From: Palsa-461 sp963768185
GTDB lineage: Bacteria > Actinomycetota > Acidimicrobiia > Acidimicrobiales > RAAP-2
Direction: 5' to 3'
Assembly: GCA_963768185.1 (NCBI GenBank)
Contig: CAVYGS010000001.1
Coordinates: 248,001-312,000 of the forward strand
Length of the DNA stretch: 64,000 nucleotides
The notes beneath the pieces are model-generated. The model saw only the letters and a program-made list of their open reading frames with translations. It did no database searches and had not been told where the DNA came from. This document shows positions 53,264-62,995 of the stretch, piece by piece (position 1 is the stretch's first letter; every line of letters begins with the position of its first letter). Position numbers and translations under genes: made by a program.

Positions 53264-54401
53264 CGACCGACCTCACGCGAGTTCCACGCCGAGCTGCGGG
53301 CCGTCGCCCGCGACGTGCTCGGCCGGGTCGACCGGGACGGTCCGGGGGCGAACCGGTCGGCGCTCGAGCGCGCGGTACTGGCCGACGTCGGGCTGGCTGG
53401 GCCTCGAGGTCCCCACGTCGCTGCGACGGGGCCGGCGCCACTCTCGCCGAGGTCGCCGTGGTCCTTCACGAGCTGGGACGGCACCAACTCCTCTTCGCCG
53501 TACCTCGGCTCGGTGGTGCTGGGCGTCGGCACACTCGGCCTGCTCGAGTCCGTCACCGGCTCGCGACGGTCTGCTCCGGGCGATCGCCAGCGGAGAGCGC
53601 TCTGTGGCGGTCGGCGTTTCGACCGGGGACGGGCTGGCCGCCCCGGCGGCGCCGTTCCGGCTGGAGCCCGACGGCGCGGGCGGGCGCCTGTGCGGGCAGC
53701 GCGCCCTTCGTCCCCGACGCGCCCGGCGCCGACCGGCTGCTCCTCCTGGCCACGGACCCGGCGTCGGGGGTCGTGGTGGTGGAGGTGGAACCGTCGCTCG
53801 CCGGGCGTCGAGGTGGCCGAGCAGCGCGGTGGTCGATCTGACCCGCCGGCTCGGTCGGATCGACGCTGCGGGGGCCGAGGTGGACCGGGCGCTCGGTCCA
53901 CCGATTCGCCGACGACCCCGGGGTCTCGACCGAGCGCATCATCGACCGCGGGGCGCTGGCCATGGCCTGCGACAGCCTCGGCGCTCGCCGAGGCGATGAT
54001 GGAGGCGACGGTGGCCTACGCCGCCGCTCCGCCAGCAGTTCGGTCGACCGATCGGCTCGTTCCAGGCCGTGCAACACGCCTGCGCCGACATGCTCGTGCA
54101 GGCTGACCGTGTCGCGGGAACTGGTGGAGCTGGCGCTGGCGGCGATGGTCGATGACGACCCCGACGCCGGCCGTGCCGGTGTCGATGGCCAAGTCGCACG
54201 GGTGCGCCGTCGCGGTCGGACATCGTCGGCAAGGCCATGCAGCTGCACGGCGGCATCGGCTACACGTGGGAGAGCGGGGTCCACGCCTACCTGAAGCGGG
54301 CGGTCCTCAACCGGTCGCTCTTCGGCTCGCCCACCGCGCACCGCCGGACGCCTCGGGCCGGCGCTATGTCCCGGGCGGTCGACGCTCCGGGGCACGACTA
54401 G
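53260..54401 (+). CDS. acyl-CoA dehydrogenase, short type (many frameshifts)
   Basis: About 375 residues in pieces from a GTG overlapping the previous stop. EFHAELRAVARDVLGRVD, TLAEVAVVLHELGRHQLLFAV, SAPFVPDAPGADRLLLLATD, VVDLTRRLGRIDAAG, QQFGRPIGSFQAVQHACADMLV, and SDIVGKAMQLHGGIGYTWESGVHAYLKRAVL follow one another in different frames. HGGIGYTWE is the C-terminal active-site motif with Glu after Trp. At least ten shifts occur in 1.1 kb. The exact stop is uncertain. It is the presumed partner of the preceding gene. Confidence 0.7.
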
Positions 54402-54412
54402 CCTCTCCACAA

Positions 54413-54428
54413 GTAAGCACTCGCTTAC
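54413..54428. promoter_or_regulatory. operator palindrome, site D
   Basis: GTAAGC-ACTC-GCTTAC, a perfect inverted repeat of six-base arms, 56 bases before the ATG of the amidohydrolase gene. It differs from site C only by the G-to-A/C-to-T pair in the arms and by the spacer. Confidence 0.7.
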
Positions 54429-54483
54429 ACCGAGAGGTCCGCCGGCACCGCGCCGAGGCACGGCCGCGGTGGTAGGACGAGAC

Positions 54484-55744
54484 ATGGCGGACCGGACACT
54501 GTTGCGGAACGCCCGGGTCCTCACCTGCGCGCGGCGGGGCCGACGAGCGGCCCCACGACGGCGACGTCCTCATCGAGGGGAACCGGATCGCGGCGGTGTC
54601 CCGGGGCCGCCTCGACGTCGACGAGGCCGGCGGTCCGGGTGGTCGACCTCGCGCGGCGCCACGGTCCTGCCCGGCCTGAGCGACGCCCACACCCACATCA
54701 GCTGGCCGCTCGACTTCGTCTTCGACCACGACGGGGTGGCGGCGTCCGCGCCGCAGAGCCACATCCTCGACGTGGCTGCGGTGACCCGGACCTTCCTCGA
54801 GAGCGGTTACACCCTCATCATCGGGGCCGGCGTCCTCCAGCCCGACGACGACGTGCTGGCCAAGGACTTCATCGATCGCGGCCTGATGCCCGGCCCGCGC
54901 ATCGTGCCGAGCGGGGCGATGGTCACCGAGCCGGGCGCACTCGGCGTCGGACGGCGGCCTGATGGACGTGGCGGCGGACGCCAGGGCGATGCGCGAGATC
55001 GTGGCCCGGCAGTGCGACGCCGGCGTCCGGGCCATCAAGCTGTTCATCTCGGGTGACGGGATCATGCCGGAGTTCCCCTCCGAGGACACCTACATGAACG
55101 ACGAGATGCTCACCGCTGCGGTGGACGAGGCGGCGCAAGCACGGCGCCATCGTCACCGCCCACGCCCGGAGCGCCCCGAGCGTGGCCATGGCGGCGCGGA
55201 CCGGCGTCGCAGCTCATCCACCACGCCTGCTTCCTCGACGACGAGGCGATGGCCGCTCTGGAGGAGCGGCGGGACGACGTCTGGGTGTGCCCGGGCATGC
55301 ACTACGTCTACGCCATGGTCAACGGTCACGCCGAGCCGTGGGGCATGACGCCCGAGCGCCTGGAGCGGTCCGGGTACAAGCACGAGCTGAGCCAGCATGG
55401 TCGAGAGCCTGCGGCGGCTGCACGACGCGGGCATCCGGATCCTGGCCGGCGGCGACTTCGGGCACCAGTGGACCCACCACGGCACCTACGCGGCCGAGCT
55501 GCAGCGCTACGTCGAGCTGGTCGGCATGACCCCGGTCGAGGCCATCCACACCGCCACGCGCAACACGGGGCCGCTGGTCGGGCTCGAAGACCGGCGAGGT
55601 GCCGAGGGCTACCTGGCCGACCTGTGCATCGTGCGGCGGGGACCCGACGGCGGACATCGGCGTGCTCCTCGACCCGACCGCGCGCCTGCGCCGTGATGAA
55701 GGACGGGGCCGTTCGTGTACGTCAACGCCGAGATCTACCCTTGA
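54484..55744 (+). CDS. imidazolonepropionase-like amidohydrolase (frameshifted)
   Basis: About 420 residues. MADRTLLRNARVLTC, VLIEGNRIAAVSRG, ATVLPGLSDAHTHISWPLDF with the HxH metal pair, AGVRAIKLFISGDG with the bridging Lys, AIVTAHARS and QLIHHACFLDDEA with two more His, ILAGGDFGHQWTHHGTYAAEL with the last Asp. All metal ligands of the prolidase/imidazolonepropionase-type TIM barrel are present. The substrate is likely a cyclic amide or lactam-like ring, but that is inference. The frame changes at least six times. The end (VYVNAEIYP, TGA 55742-55744) overlaps the next start (TTGA). Confidence 0.8.
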
Positions 55745-58700
55745 GCGTCACCGTCGCGCCCGCGGAGAACCGAGCGGGCGTCCGAGCGCGCTCTCCGGGG
55801 TCGAGGCGCTCGTCCGTCTGCTGCTTCGTCCGCCACGAACTCGACCGGCGAGACGGTCTGACGACCGCGACCATGGTGTCGGGCTACCCGGGGTCGCCGC
55901 TCGGGACCTTCGACCTGGCGCTCGAGGCCGAGCCGGCGACCAGCTCGGCGCCCACCGGGTCCTCCACCGGCCCGGGCTCAACGAGGAGCTGGCCGCGGCG
56001 ATCGTCTGGGGCAGCCAGATGGGCGCGGCGGTGCCCTACGCGGGCGTCGACGGCGTGGTCGGCGTCTGGTACGGGAAGGGCCCGGGCCTCGACCGCGCGG
56101 GCGACGCCCTGAAGCACGGCAACGCCATGGGTTCGGGCCCGAACGGCGGGCGTGCGTGCTGTTCTGCGGCGACGACCCGACCGCCAAGTCCTCGACGCTG
56201 GCCTGCGACTGCCAGTACACGCTGCAGGACGCCGCCATCCCGGTGCTCTACCCGGGAGACCAGCAGGACGTGATCGACCTCGGGGTCCACGCGCTTCAGG
56301 CTGTCGCGCTTACGCCGGGTGCTGGGTCGGCGTTCAAGATCGTGACCGCCGTGGCCGACGGGATCGGGTCGACCGATCTCGGCCTCGAGCGGCACGCCGC
56401 CGGAGCAACCCCGTCGACCTCGTGGTCGGCGACCGGCCGTGGCGCCACGAGCCGCTCGCCACGGTCGGTGCCGCACGCCGTCGCCAACCAGGAGCTGCTG
56501 GTCGTCGCACGACCGGCTGGCCGCCGCGCAGGCCTACGTGCGCCACAACGGGCTCGACCGGGTCGTCGGCGCCCCAACGGGTGCGACGCCTCGGCGTGGT
56601 GTGCGCGGGCAAGACCTACTTCGACGTGATCCAGGCACTCGGCGACCTCGGGCGTGCCACCCGAGCGCCTGGCCGAGCGCGGCGTGCGAGTGCTCAAGCT
56701 GGCGATGACCTATCCGCTGGTCCCCGAGACGGTCGTCGACTTCGCCGGCTCGGTGGACGAGGTCGTCGTCATCGAGGAGAAGCGCCCGTTCATCGAGACC
56801 CAGCTGCGCAGCATGCCTCCACGAGCACGGGAGCAGCGTGCCGGTGTCGGGCAAGCGCGACCGTTCCGGCCGTCCGCTGATCTCGCTCGTCGGCGAGCTC
56901 GACCCCTTGTCGGTGGCGAGCGCATCTGGTGCCGGGTCATGTCAGCGCTCGGGTCGACCCCACGCGGCGCGGACCGGACCCGCCTGCCGCTCGTCGAGCC
57001 GCCCGCCCGCGCCCCGGCCTTCTGCAGCGGGTGCCCGCACAACCGCTCCACCGTCTTCCCCGCCGGCGCCCTCGTCGGCGGCGGGGTGGGGTGCCACGGG
57101 ATCATGTACTTCGAGGCGCGCCACCAGGGGATGAAGAGCCTGCCCCCGACCCCGATGGGGGCCGAGGGCGTGCCGTGGATCGGGCTGGCCCCCTTCGTCG
57201 CCGAGCCGCACCTCATCCAGAACCTGGGCGACGGGACCCTCAGCCACTCGGGGACGCTCGCCATCCGGGCCAGCCGTCGCCGCCGGGGTCAACATCACCT
57301 TCAAGGTCCTCTACAACCGGGCCGTCGCCATGACCGGCGGGCCAGGACGTGACCGGTCTGATGGACGTGCCGGCGCTGACCCGGGCGCTCGAGGCCGAAG
57401 GGGTGGCGCAGATCGATCGTGTGCGCGGAGGACCCCGGCCGCTACGGGCGACGGGCCCGGTGGCCGAAGGGCGTCGAGGTGCTCGGTCGCGACCGGCTGC
57501 CCGAGGTCCAGGACCGGCTGCGTGCGGTGCCTGGCGTGACCGTCCTCGTCTACGACCAGCGCTGCGCAGCGGAGGCCCGCCGGCTTCGCCGCCAGGGCGT
57601 GCTGGCCGAGCCGACCGCCCGGGTCGTCATCAACGAGGCGGTGTGCGAGGGGTGCGGCGACTGCAGCGTCAAGAGCAACTGCCTCTCGGTCCTGCCGGTC
57701 GAGACCGAGTTCGGCGAGAAGCGCTCGGTCCACGACCCCTCGTGCAACCGGGACTACACCTGCCTCGAGGGGGACTGCCCGTCCTTCGTCACGCTCCGCC
57801 CCCGGCGGGGGGCGACGGTGCGGCGGGCGTCGGCGTCCCGGCCCCTCGACCAGCGACCGCAGCTTGCCCGAGGGCGCGCTCCCGGCGCCGACGGTGCGGC
57901 CCATCGAGGGGGCCGTTCGGGATCTACTTCACCGGGATCGGCGGGACCGGGGTGGTCACGGCGAACCGGATCATCGCCGCCGCTGCCGAAGCGGCCGGCC
58001 TGGTCGTCGAGGGGATGGACCAGACCGGGCTGTCGCAAAAGGCCGGAGCGGTGGTCTCGCACCTGCATCTCGCCCGTCACCGCGACGACCTCGGCGCGGC
58101 GGCCGTCGGAGCGGGCGGCGCCGACCTGTACCTGTCCGGCGACATCCTCCAGGCGGCGGGGGAGCGCCACCTCGAACGGGTGCGACCGGAGGCGGACGAT
58201 CGCCGTAATCGATCGGGCGGTCACACCGACGGCGGGGATGCTGCAGGCCCACCTCCAAGCGCCCTCCGCGGCCCAGCTCGAAGATGCGATCACCGCGCGT
58301 CTGGCCGGTGGGCGGGTCCTCTTCGTCGACACCACACGCGTGGCCGAGATCGTCTTCGCCAATCACCTCCTCGCCAACGTGGTCCTGCTCGGCGCCGCCT
58401 ACCAGCTGGGTGGCCTGCCGCTGCCCGCCGACGCGATCGACTCGGCGATCGCGCGGAGCGGATCGAGCGCGGAGACGACGAGGGCGGCGTTCGAGTGGGG
58501 TCGTTGGGCGGCCTACGACTGGGCGAGCGTCGCGGCGCGTCTCGATGCGACCGATGAGGGCGGTGCGGCGTTGACGGCTGCTCCCTTCGAGCCCTCACCG
58601 CGGGCTCTGGCGTTGGCCGACTCCCTCCTGGAGCGCCGGATCCCGGCCGAGCTGCGCGATCTCGTCAGGCGCCGGGCGGCCCAAGTCGTCGACTACCAGG

Positions 58701-59270
58701 ACGCCGCGCCTCGCGGCGCGGTTCCTGGACCTCGTCGAGCGCACCGCGGCCACCGATGACGCGTTGCGTGCGTGGGAGCTGACCCGCGCCGTGACCGAGT
58801 CGTGGTTCAAGCTCCTGACCTACAAGGACGAGTACGAGGTGGCCCGCCTGCATCTGGGCGTCGACTACGGCCGGATCGCGCGCGACCTCGGCATCGAAGG
58901 GCGCTACTCGGTCACCTACCACCTGCATCCGCCGATCCTGCGCCGGATGGGGCTCAAGAAGAAGCTGCCACTCGGGCGCCCCTATCGAGTGGCCTTTGTC
59001 GCCCTGCGCGCGATGAAGCGGCTGCGTGGGACGCCGCTGGACCCCTTCGGCTGGGACCGCGACCGGCGCACCGAACGCGCGCTGATCACCGAGTATCGCA
59101 AGCTCGTCGAAGACGCGATCGGGGAGTCGAGCGAACTCGACTACGCGACCCGAGTCGAGATCGCCCGGTCTCCGATGACGATCAAGGGGTATGGGCCCAT
59201 CAAGGAGGCCGCGGTCGTCCGGTGGCGCGAGGGCCTGAGAGACCCGAGCGCGGTGCCCGTCGGGCGGTGA
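55741..59270 (+). CDS. indolepyruvate ferredoxin oxidoreductase-type fused enzyme (many frameshifts)
   Basis: About 1,175 residues from TTG 55741. N-terminal thiamine-diphosphate pyrimidine domain: TATMVSGYPGSPLGTFDLAL, NEELAAAIVWGSQMGAAVPY, GVWYGKGPGLDRAGDALKHG. Diphosphate domain: CSGCPHNRSTVFPAGALVGG, NLGDGT. Iron-sulfur region: CEGCGDCSVKSNC and CNRDYTCLEGDCPS. Gamma domain: FGIYFTGIGGTGVVTANRII. The C-terminal 170 residues (58764-59270) are the DUF6537-like tail. The family oxidatively decarboxylates aryl or branched 2-oxoacids to acyl-CoA, reducing ferredoxin. Well over ten shifts are present up to 58740, yet catalytic motifs are intact. Confidence 0.85.
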
Positions 59271-60088
59271 AGCGGATCCGGTTCTTGGCGGGAGCCCCGG
59301 AGGTCGCGAACCAGGAGTTCGCCCCATGGCCCGGGGCTCTCGGTGCTGCGCTGGAGGGTTGCCCTCCGGCGGATCGACCGCTGCGGCTCACGATCTGCAC
59401 GATGGAGCCGACGGCCATCGCCGAGCAACGTCATGGCGGCGCGGTGTTCGAGTGGTTCCGCGACGCCGAGCACATGGGGCGGTTCGACGACTGGTCGACG
59501 TCGTCGGCGACCCCGGACGCACCAGCGCCGGACCCGGCACTGGACGAGCCCACCCGCTCCGGCCTCCTAGTGGACGAGGTGGTCGTGCGCGGTGCCGATT
59601 GGCTCCAGCGTCGGTGGCGCGACGGGGGAGAGAAGTTGAAGCACATCGCGATCGCGCGCCGAGCCGATGGACTCAGCGCTGCCGAGTTCTCCGAGCGGTG
59701 GCGAGCACGCGCCGGTACGCTCGGCCGTCCGGGTTCGGCCGGTGCGGTGCGGATCCCCGACGAGGCGCGCGGCCTCGCCTACGTGCAGAACCACCCCCTC
59801 GCCCGCGAGGCGGGGGAGTGGGCCTACGACGCGTGCAACGAGGTCTACTTCGACGACCTCGACGGACTCCGTCGGCGGATCGAATGGTTCGACCGATCGC
59901 TGGTCGGGGGAGTGGAAGACGACCTCGTGCAGGAGAACTGGTTCCTCGCGGTGCGCGAAACGGTGGTCATCGCCGACGCCGCCCGCCCGACGCGCTGCAG
60001 CGCGCGGTCCCCACCGCTTCGCGACGTGGCGACCTGGCGCGTCCTTTGGCTGATCCCAGCCGGTCTGGCGGCTCTTGACAGATATTGA
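59267..60088 (+). CDS. EthD-domain protein
   Basis: 273 residues, intact, GTG overlapping the previous stop. The second half shows KLKHIAIARRADGLSAAEFSERWRARAGTL and YVQNHPLAREAGEWAYDACNEVYFDDLDGLRRR, the ferredoxin-like EthD pattern. The first half (FEWFRDAEHMGRFDDW) looks like a second, more diverged copy, so this may be a two-domain EthD. EthD proteins accompany P450 and ring-degradation systems, where their role is unsettled. It is the last gene of the overlapping run that begins at 54484. Confidence 0.75.
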   Translation: MKRIRFLAGAPEVANQEFAPWPGALGAALEGCPPADRPLRLTICTMEPTAIAEQRHGGAVFEWFRDAEHMGRFDDWSTSSATPDAPAPDPALDEPTRSGLLVDEVVVRGADWLQRRWRDGGEKLKHIAIARRADGLSAAEFSERWRARAGTLGRPGSAGAVRIPDEARGLAYVQNHPLAREAGEWAYDACNEVYFDDLDGLRRRIEWFDRSLVGGVEDDLVQENWFLAVRETVVIADAARPTRCSARSPPLRDVATWRVLWLIPAGLAALDRY

Positions 60089-60113
60089 TTTAGCGAACTT
60101 GATGGATATTGAT
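60075..60113 (+). promoter_or_regulatory. AT-rich patch with TTGACA and a repeated 9-mer
   Basis: TTGACA at 60075-60080 lies in an unusually A/T-rich stretch. GATATTGAT occurs at 60081-60089 and again at 60105-60113. It may be a promoter for the following gene, but no good -10 box stands at 16-18 bases, so this is tentative. Confidence 0.3.
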
Positions 60114-60575
60114 GAGAGTCCCTTGGCCGGTTACGGTGGCTCCGTGGATCCGACACCCGAGGATCACGTCCGCCTGGCGATCCAGGTTCTGGTGGAGCAA
60201 CGCAGCGAGCTCGACGTCAAGATCCGCAGCCTTCAGATGGTGCTGGAGGAGATGCAGGGCAATGTGACCTACGTGGATCTGACCCCCGTCGTGACGAAGA
60301 CGCCGAGCATCGCCGAGGTGGTCGCGAACCTCGTGGCTATCAGGGGCACGGTGACCATCGTCGAGATCATGCAGGCGCTCCGACTGGCTGGGAATGGCGC
60401 GCAGCGAGACTCGGTGGCCAGCACCTTGAGCCGGATGGTGGCCAGCGGTCAGATCGGCCGGGGACCGTACCGGGGGACCTACCGGAGGGTCGGCGGCTCC
60501 GAGCAGGCGCCACCGGAGGGGACTGCACCGAGACCGCGGCACCCCGCTCGGTCCGTCCGACGCCGAGGTCGGTGA
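60102..60575 (+). CDS. winged-helix-like protein
   Basis: 157 residues from ATG 60102; TTG 60075 and GTG 60144 are other possible starts. A predicted coiled-coil helix (DHVRLAIQVLVEQRSELDVKIRSLQMVLEEMQ) precedes a winged-helix-like region: TIVEIMQALRLAGNGAQRDSVASTLSRMVASGQIGRGPYRGTYRRV, where a recognition helix and the beta wing can be seen. The tail is basic. It resembles small DNA-binding proteins that regulate or structure local DNA, though I recognise no named family. No palindrome of the operator type is found in front of it. Confidence 0.6.
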   Translation: MDIDESPLAGYGGSVDPTPEDHVRLAIQVLVEQRSELDVKIRSLQMVLEEMQGNVTYVDLTPVVTKTPSIAEVVANLVAIRGTVTIVEIMQALRLAGNGAQRDSVASTLSRMVASGQIGRGPYRGTYRRVGGSEQAPPEGTAPRPRHPARSVRRRGR

Positions 60576-60657
60576 CAAACCTCGACGCCGATTTGCGCCT
60601 CGTGTGGCAGAATCTGTCGGCTGGCCATGAAACGCGCCGGCGTGGGGAGGAGTCCAC

Positions 60658-61833
60658 ATGAGCCGTGCCGCCATCATCTCCGTCGACGGTCATGTTCGAG
60701 GGTCTCGAGGCATCTACCGCGACTACATGGAGTCCCGGTACCTGGAGGACTACGACAGCTGGGCCAAGTCGGTCGAGGGCACGCCCGATGCGGGCAACCT
60801 GAATCCGCAGTTCGGACCCGAGGTGCAGTGGGACTCGGAGATCCGACTCCGTGACCTCGAATCCAACGGCGTGGTCGCCGAGGTCCTGTTCCCGAACGGT
60901 CTCCCCATGCAGGCCCGAGGGCTCCAGGACGTGGGCAGGGGGTCGGACCCGGCCCTGACTCGCGAATCGCAGCTCGCCTACAACCGTTGGCTGGCCGACT
61001 TCTGCGCGGATGTCCCCGGACGGCGGTGCGGCCAGGCTCTGGTCTCCTTCGACGACGTGGACCAAGCGGTGAAGGACGTGTATTGGGCCAAGGAGCACGG
61101 CCTCGGCGGGATCATGATGCCGGCGTTGTACCCGGGCGGCACCTTCTTCTTCGACCCGGTGCTCGACCCGATCTGGGCCGCCATCGACGAGGTCGGGTTG
61201 CCGATCAGCCAGCACGGCGGCACCGGCGCTCCGGCATACGGACCGGGCGGGTACGCAGCCATCATGACGCTCGCCATCGAGCACTCGTTCTTCTCGGGCC
61301 GCTCGCTGTGGCAGATGATCCTGGGCGGCGTCTTCGAGCGGTTCCCGAACCTGAAGGTCGTCTTCGTAGAGACGGAGGCCGACTGGATCGGACCGGTCAT
61401 CCGCAAGCTCGACCGCCGACTCCACATGGGCGACGACTGGACGGGCTTCTCCCGCTTCCTCCAGCGCGACCGACTCTTCTCCAGGACCGCGAGCGAGTAC
61501 TTCGGGACGAACTGCTATGCCGGGATCTCGCCGTTCACCTGTGAGCAGGTGTCCATCGAGCAACTCGCGGGGGCCGAGACGGCGGGCGGCTTCGCCATCC
61601 GATCCGAGCAAGCGATGTTCGGCGTCGACTACCCGCACTTCGAGTCGATCTATCCCGCCACCGGCGACCACGTTGCCGAGCTCGTGGCCCATCCGGCCGT
61701 CACCGAGTCGGTGGCGCGCCAGGTCCTCTACGCCAATGCGGCCGAGGTCTACGGCTTCGACCTCGACCGTCTCGCACCCGACATCGAGCGCATCGGTTTC
61801 GATCTCTCCGAACCCCTGGCCGCCGCCACCTGA
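60658..61833 (+). CDS. TIM-barrel amidohydrolase (amidohydrolase 2 family)
   Basis: 391 residues, ATG with GGGGAGGAG before it. AAIISVDGHVRGSRGIYRDYMESRYL carries the DxH motif with Gly between (VDGHV), GLPISQHGGTGAP the central His, and AMFGVDYPHFES the final Asp and His. ANAAEVYGFDLDRL ends the barrel. Related to the gene at 31698 by fold, but distinct in sequence. Members decarboxylate or hydrolyse aromatic and cyclic acids. The gene is intact. Confidence 0.85.
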   Translation: MSRAAIISVDGHVRGSRGIYRDYMESRYLEDYDSWAKSVEGTPDAGNLNPQFGPEVQWDSEIRLRDLESNGVVAEVLFPNGLPMQARGLQDVGRGSDPALTRESQLAYNRWLADFCADVPGRRCGQALVSFDDVDQAVKDVYWAKEHGLGGIMMPALYPGGTFFFDPVLDPIWAAIDEVGLPISQHGGTGAPAYGPGGYAAIMTLAIEHSFFSGRSLWQMILGGVFERFPNLKVVFVETEADWIGPVIRKLDRRLHMGDDWTGFSRFLQRDRLFSRTASEYFGTNCYAGISPFTCEQVSIEQLAGAETAGGFAIRSEQAMFGVDYPHFESIYPATGDHVAELVAHPAVTESVARQVLYANAAEVYGFDLDRLAPDIERIGFDLSEPLAAAT

Positions 61834-61836
61834 CCG

Positions 61837-61857
61837 GGCGCTTCCCAGCGGAGCGCC
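61837..61857. terminator. hairpin between convergent genes
   Basis: GGCGCT-TCCCAGCGG-AGCGCC gives a six-pair stem four bases after the amidohydrolase stop and six bases before the stop of the minus-strand LLM gene. It could end transcription from both sides. No T-run is present. Confidence 0.4.
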
Positions 61858-61863
61858 GGAGCT

Positions 61864-62769
61864 CTACGTCTTGAGGTAAGTAGACCCGAACGCGTCGATG
61901 AATTCGAAGGTCGTAGACGTGGAGCGGGTGCCGCTCCCTAAGACGACATCGGTGATGCCGGCCGCCTCGATCGCGGCAAACGCCTCGCGGTGACGGTCCG
62001 GCTCGAGGTCGGGAGAAGCGATCGAGCGGTCCGGATACGAGTACAAGATGTCGATCGTGTCGGAGCGCCCGTTCACGGCGGCGAGTTCCCGGACCTCGGC
62101 GATGAGCGTCGTCAGGTCCTCGAACGACTCGATCGCCGGCGTGCGCGTCGTCCGCATCAGCTCCGCCGATCCGAGCAGCGGCATCCAGCCCTGGGCCCGC
62201 AGGGCGACGCGCCGACGAGCGAGCTTCGAGTTGCCGCCGATCCACACTGGGATGGGCGACTGCACGGGGCGGGGCCGTGCGATCACATCCCGGGCGTCGA
62301 AGTGCCGGCCCCGATAGCTGAACGGCTCGCCGGACCAGTGCAGCGGGAGGACGTCGAGCATCTCGTCGAAGAGCGCGTTGCGCTCCTCCATGTCGACCCC
62401 GAGCGCGTAGAACTCGGTCTTGTGGTAGCCGGTCCCGAGGCCGAGGATCAGACGACCGCCCGACAACGTGTCCACGGTCGCGGCCGCCTTGGCCAGGAGG
62501 AAGGGATTGCGATAGGGGCCGACTGCGAGATGGGTCAGCAGGCGGATGCGACTCGTCGCGGCCGCTGCGAAGCCCAGAGCCACGAATGGGTCGAGGCTCT
62601 GGTGGCCGCCGGCCGACAGCCACCGGGCTCCGGGGATCGGGTGTTCGGTCAGCGCAAATGCATCGAAGCCGTTGGCTTCCGCCCGCGCCGCGACCTCGCC
62701 GATCGGGCCCGGCTCGAGCATGTGGTCATGGGTGCCGGTCGTCTCTGGGTAGTGGTAGGTGAAGCGCAC
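61864..62769 (-). CDS. LLM-class F420-dependent oxidoreductase
   Basis: 301 residues from GTG 62769, chosen for the G-rich site (AGAGGGGGCC) before it and for its normal N-terminus VRFTYHYPETTG. FDAFALTEHPIPGARWLSAGGHQSLDPFVALGFAAAATSRIRLLTHLAVGPYRNPFLLAKAAATVDTLSGGRLILGLGTGYHKTEFYALG is the family core, and PIPVWIGGNSKLARRR the phosphate-binding loop. Unlike the copy at 43015, this gene is intact. It should use reduced F420 to act on an unknown substrate. It is divergent from the alpha/beta-hydrolase gene at 62996. Confidence 0.85.
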   Translation of the reverse strand: MRFTYHYPETTGTHDHMLEPGPIGEVAARAEANGFDAFALTEHPIPGARWLSAGGHQSLDPFVALGFAAAATSRIRLLTHLAVGPYRNPFLLAKAAATVDTLSGGRLILGLGTGYHKTEFYALGVDMEERNALFDEMLDVLPLHWSGEPFSYRGRHFDARDVIARPRPVQSPIPVWIGGNSKLARRRVALRAQGWMPLLGSAELMRTTRTPAIESFEDLTTLIAEVRELAAVNGRSDTIDILYSYPDRSIASPDLEPDRHREAFAAIEAAGITDVVLGSGTRSTSTTFEFIDAFGSTYLKT

Positions 62770-62995
62770 GTCAGGCCCCCTCTTTTCTCGCGAAAGTCTG
62801 GCCGTCGACGCCGTCGCGCGCACGCCGGAGCCACCGGTCTGAGTCGGCGATCGGCTCGGGACCCCGGGGAACCGTCCAGGTCTGAGCGGCTCGAACGCGT
62901 TCGCCCGGTGGGCGCCGTGGTGCCAAGCTCCCACGGTGGGCTGACATCGCCGTCGCGACCGGCCAGACGTGCCGGCAAATGAGGGAGGAACGCCA

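Noticed and set aside
42947..54428. Identification of the palindrome as a KstR or KstR2 steroid-regulon site
   Set aside because: The arms GTRAGC/GCTYAC and spacing do not match the KstR (AAC-GTT core) or KstR2 (CAAG-CTTG core) consensus that I know.
41760..58760. Programmed ribosomal frameshifting as the cause of the many frame changes
   Set aside because: Shifts occur in both directions, at unrelated sites and up to ten per kilobase, without slippery heptamers or conserved structures.
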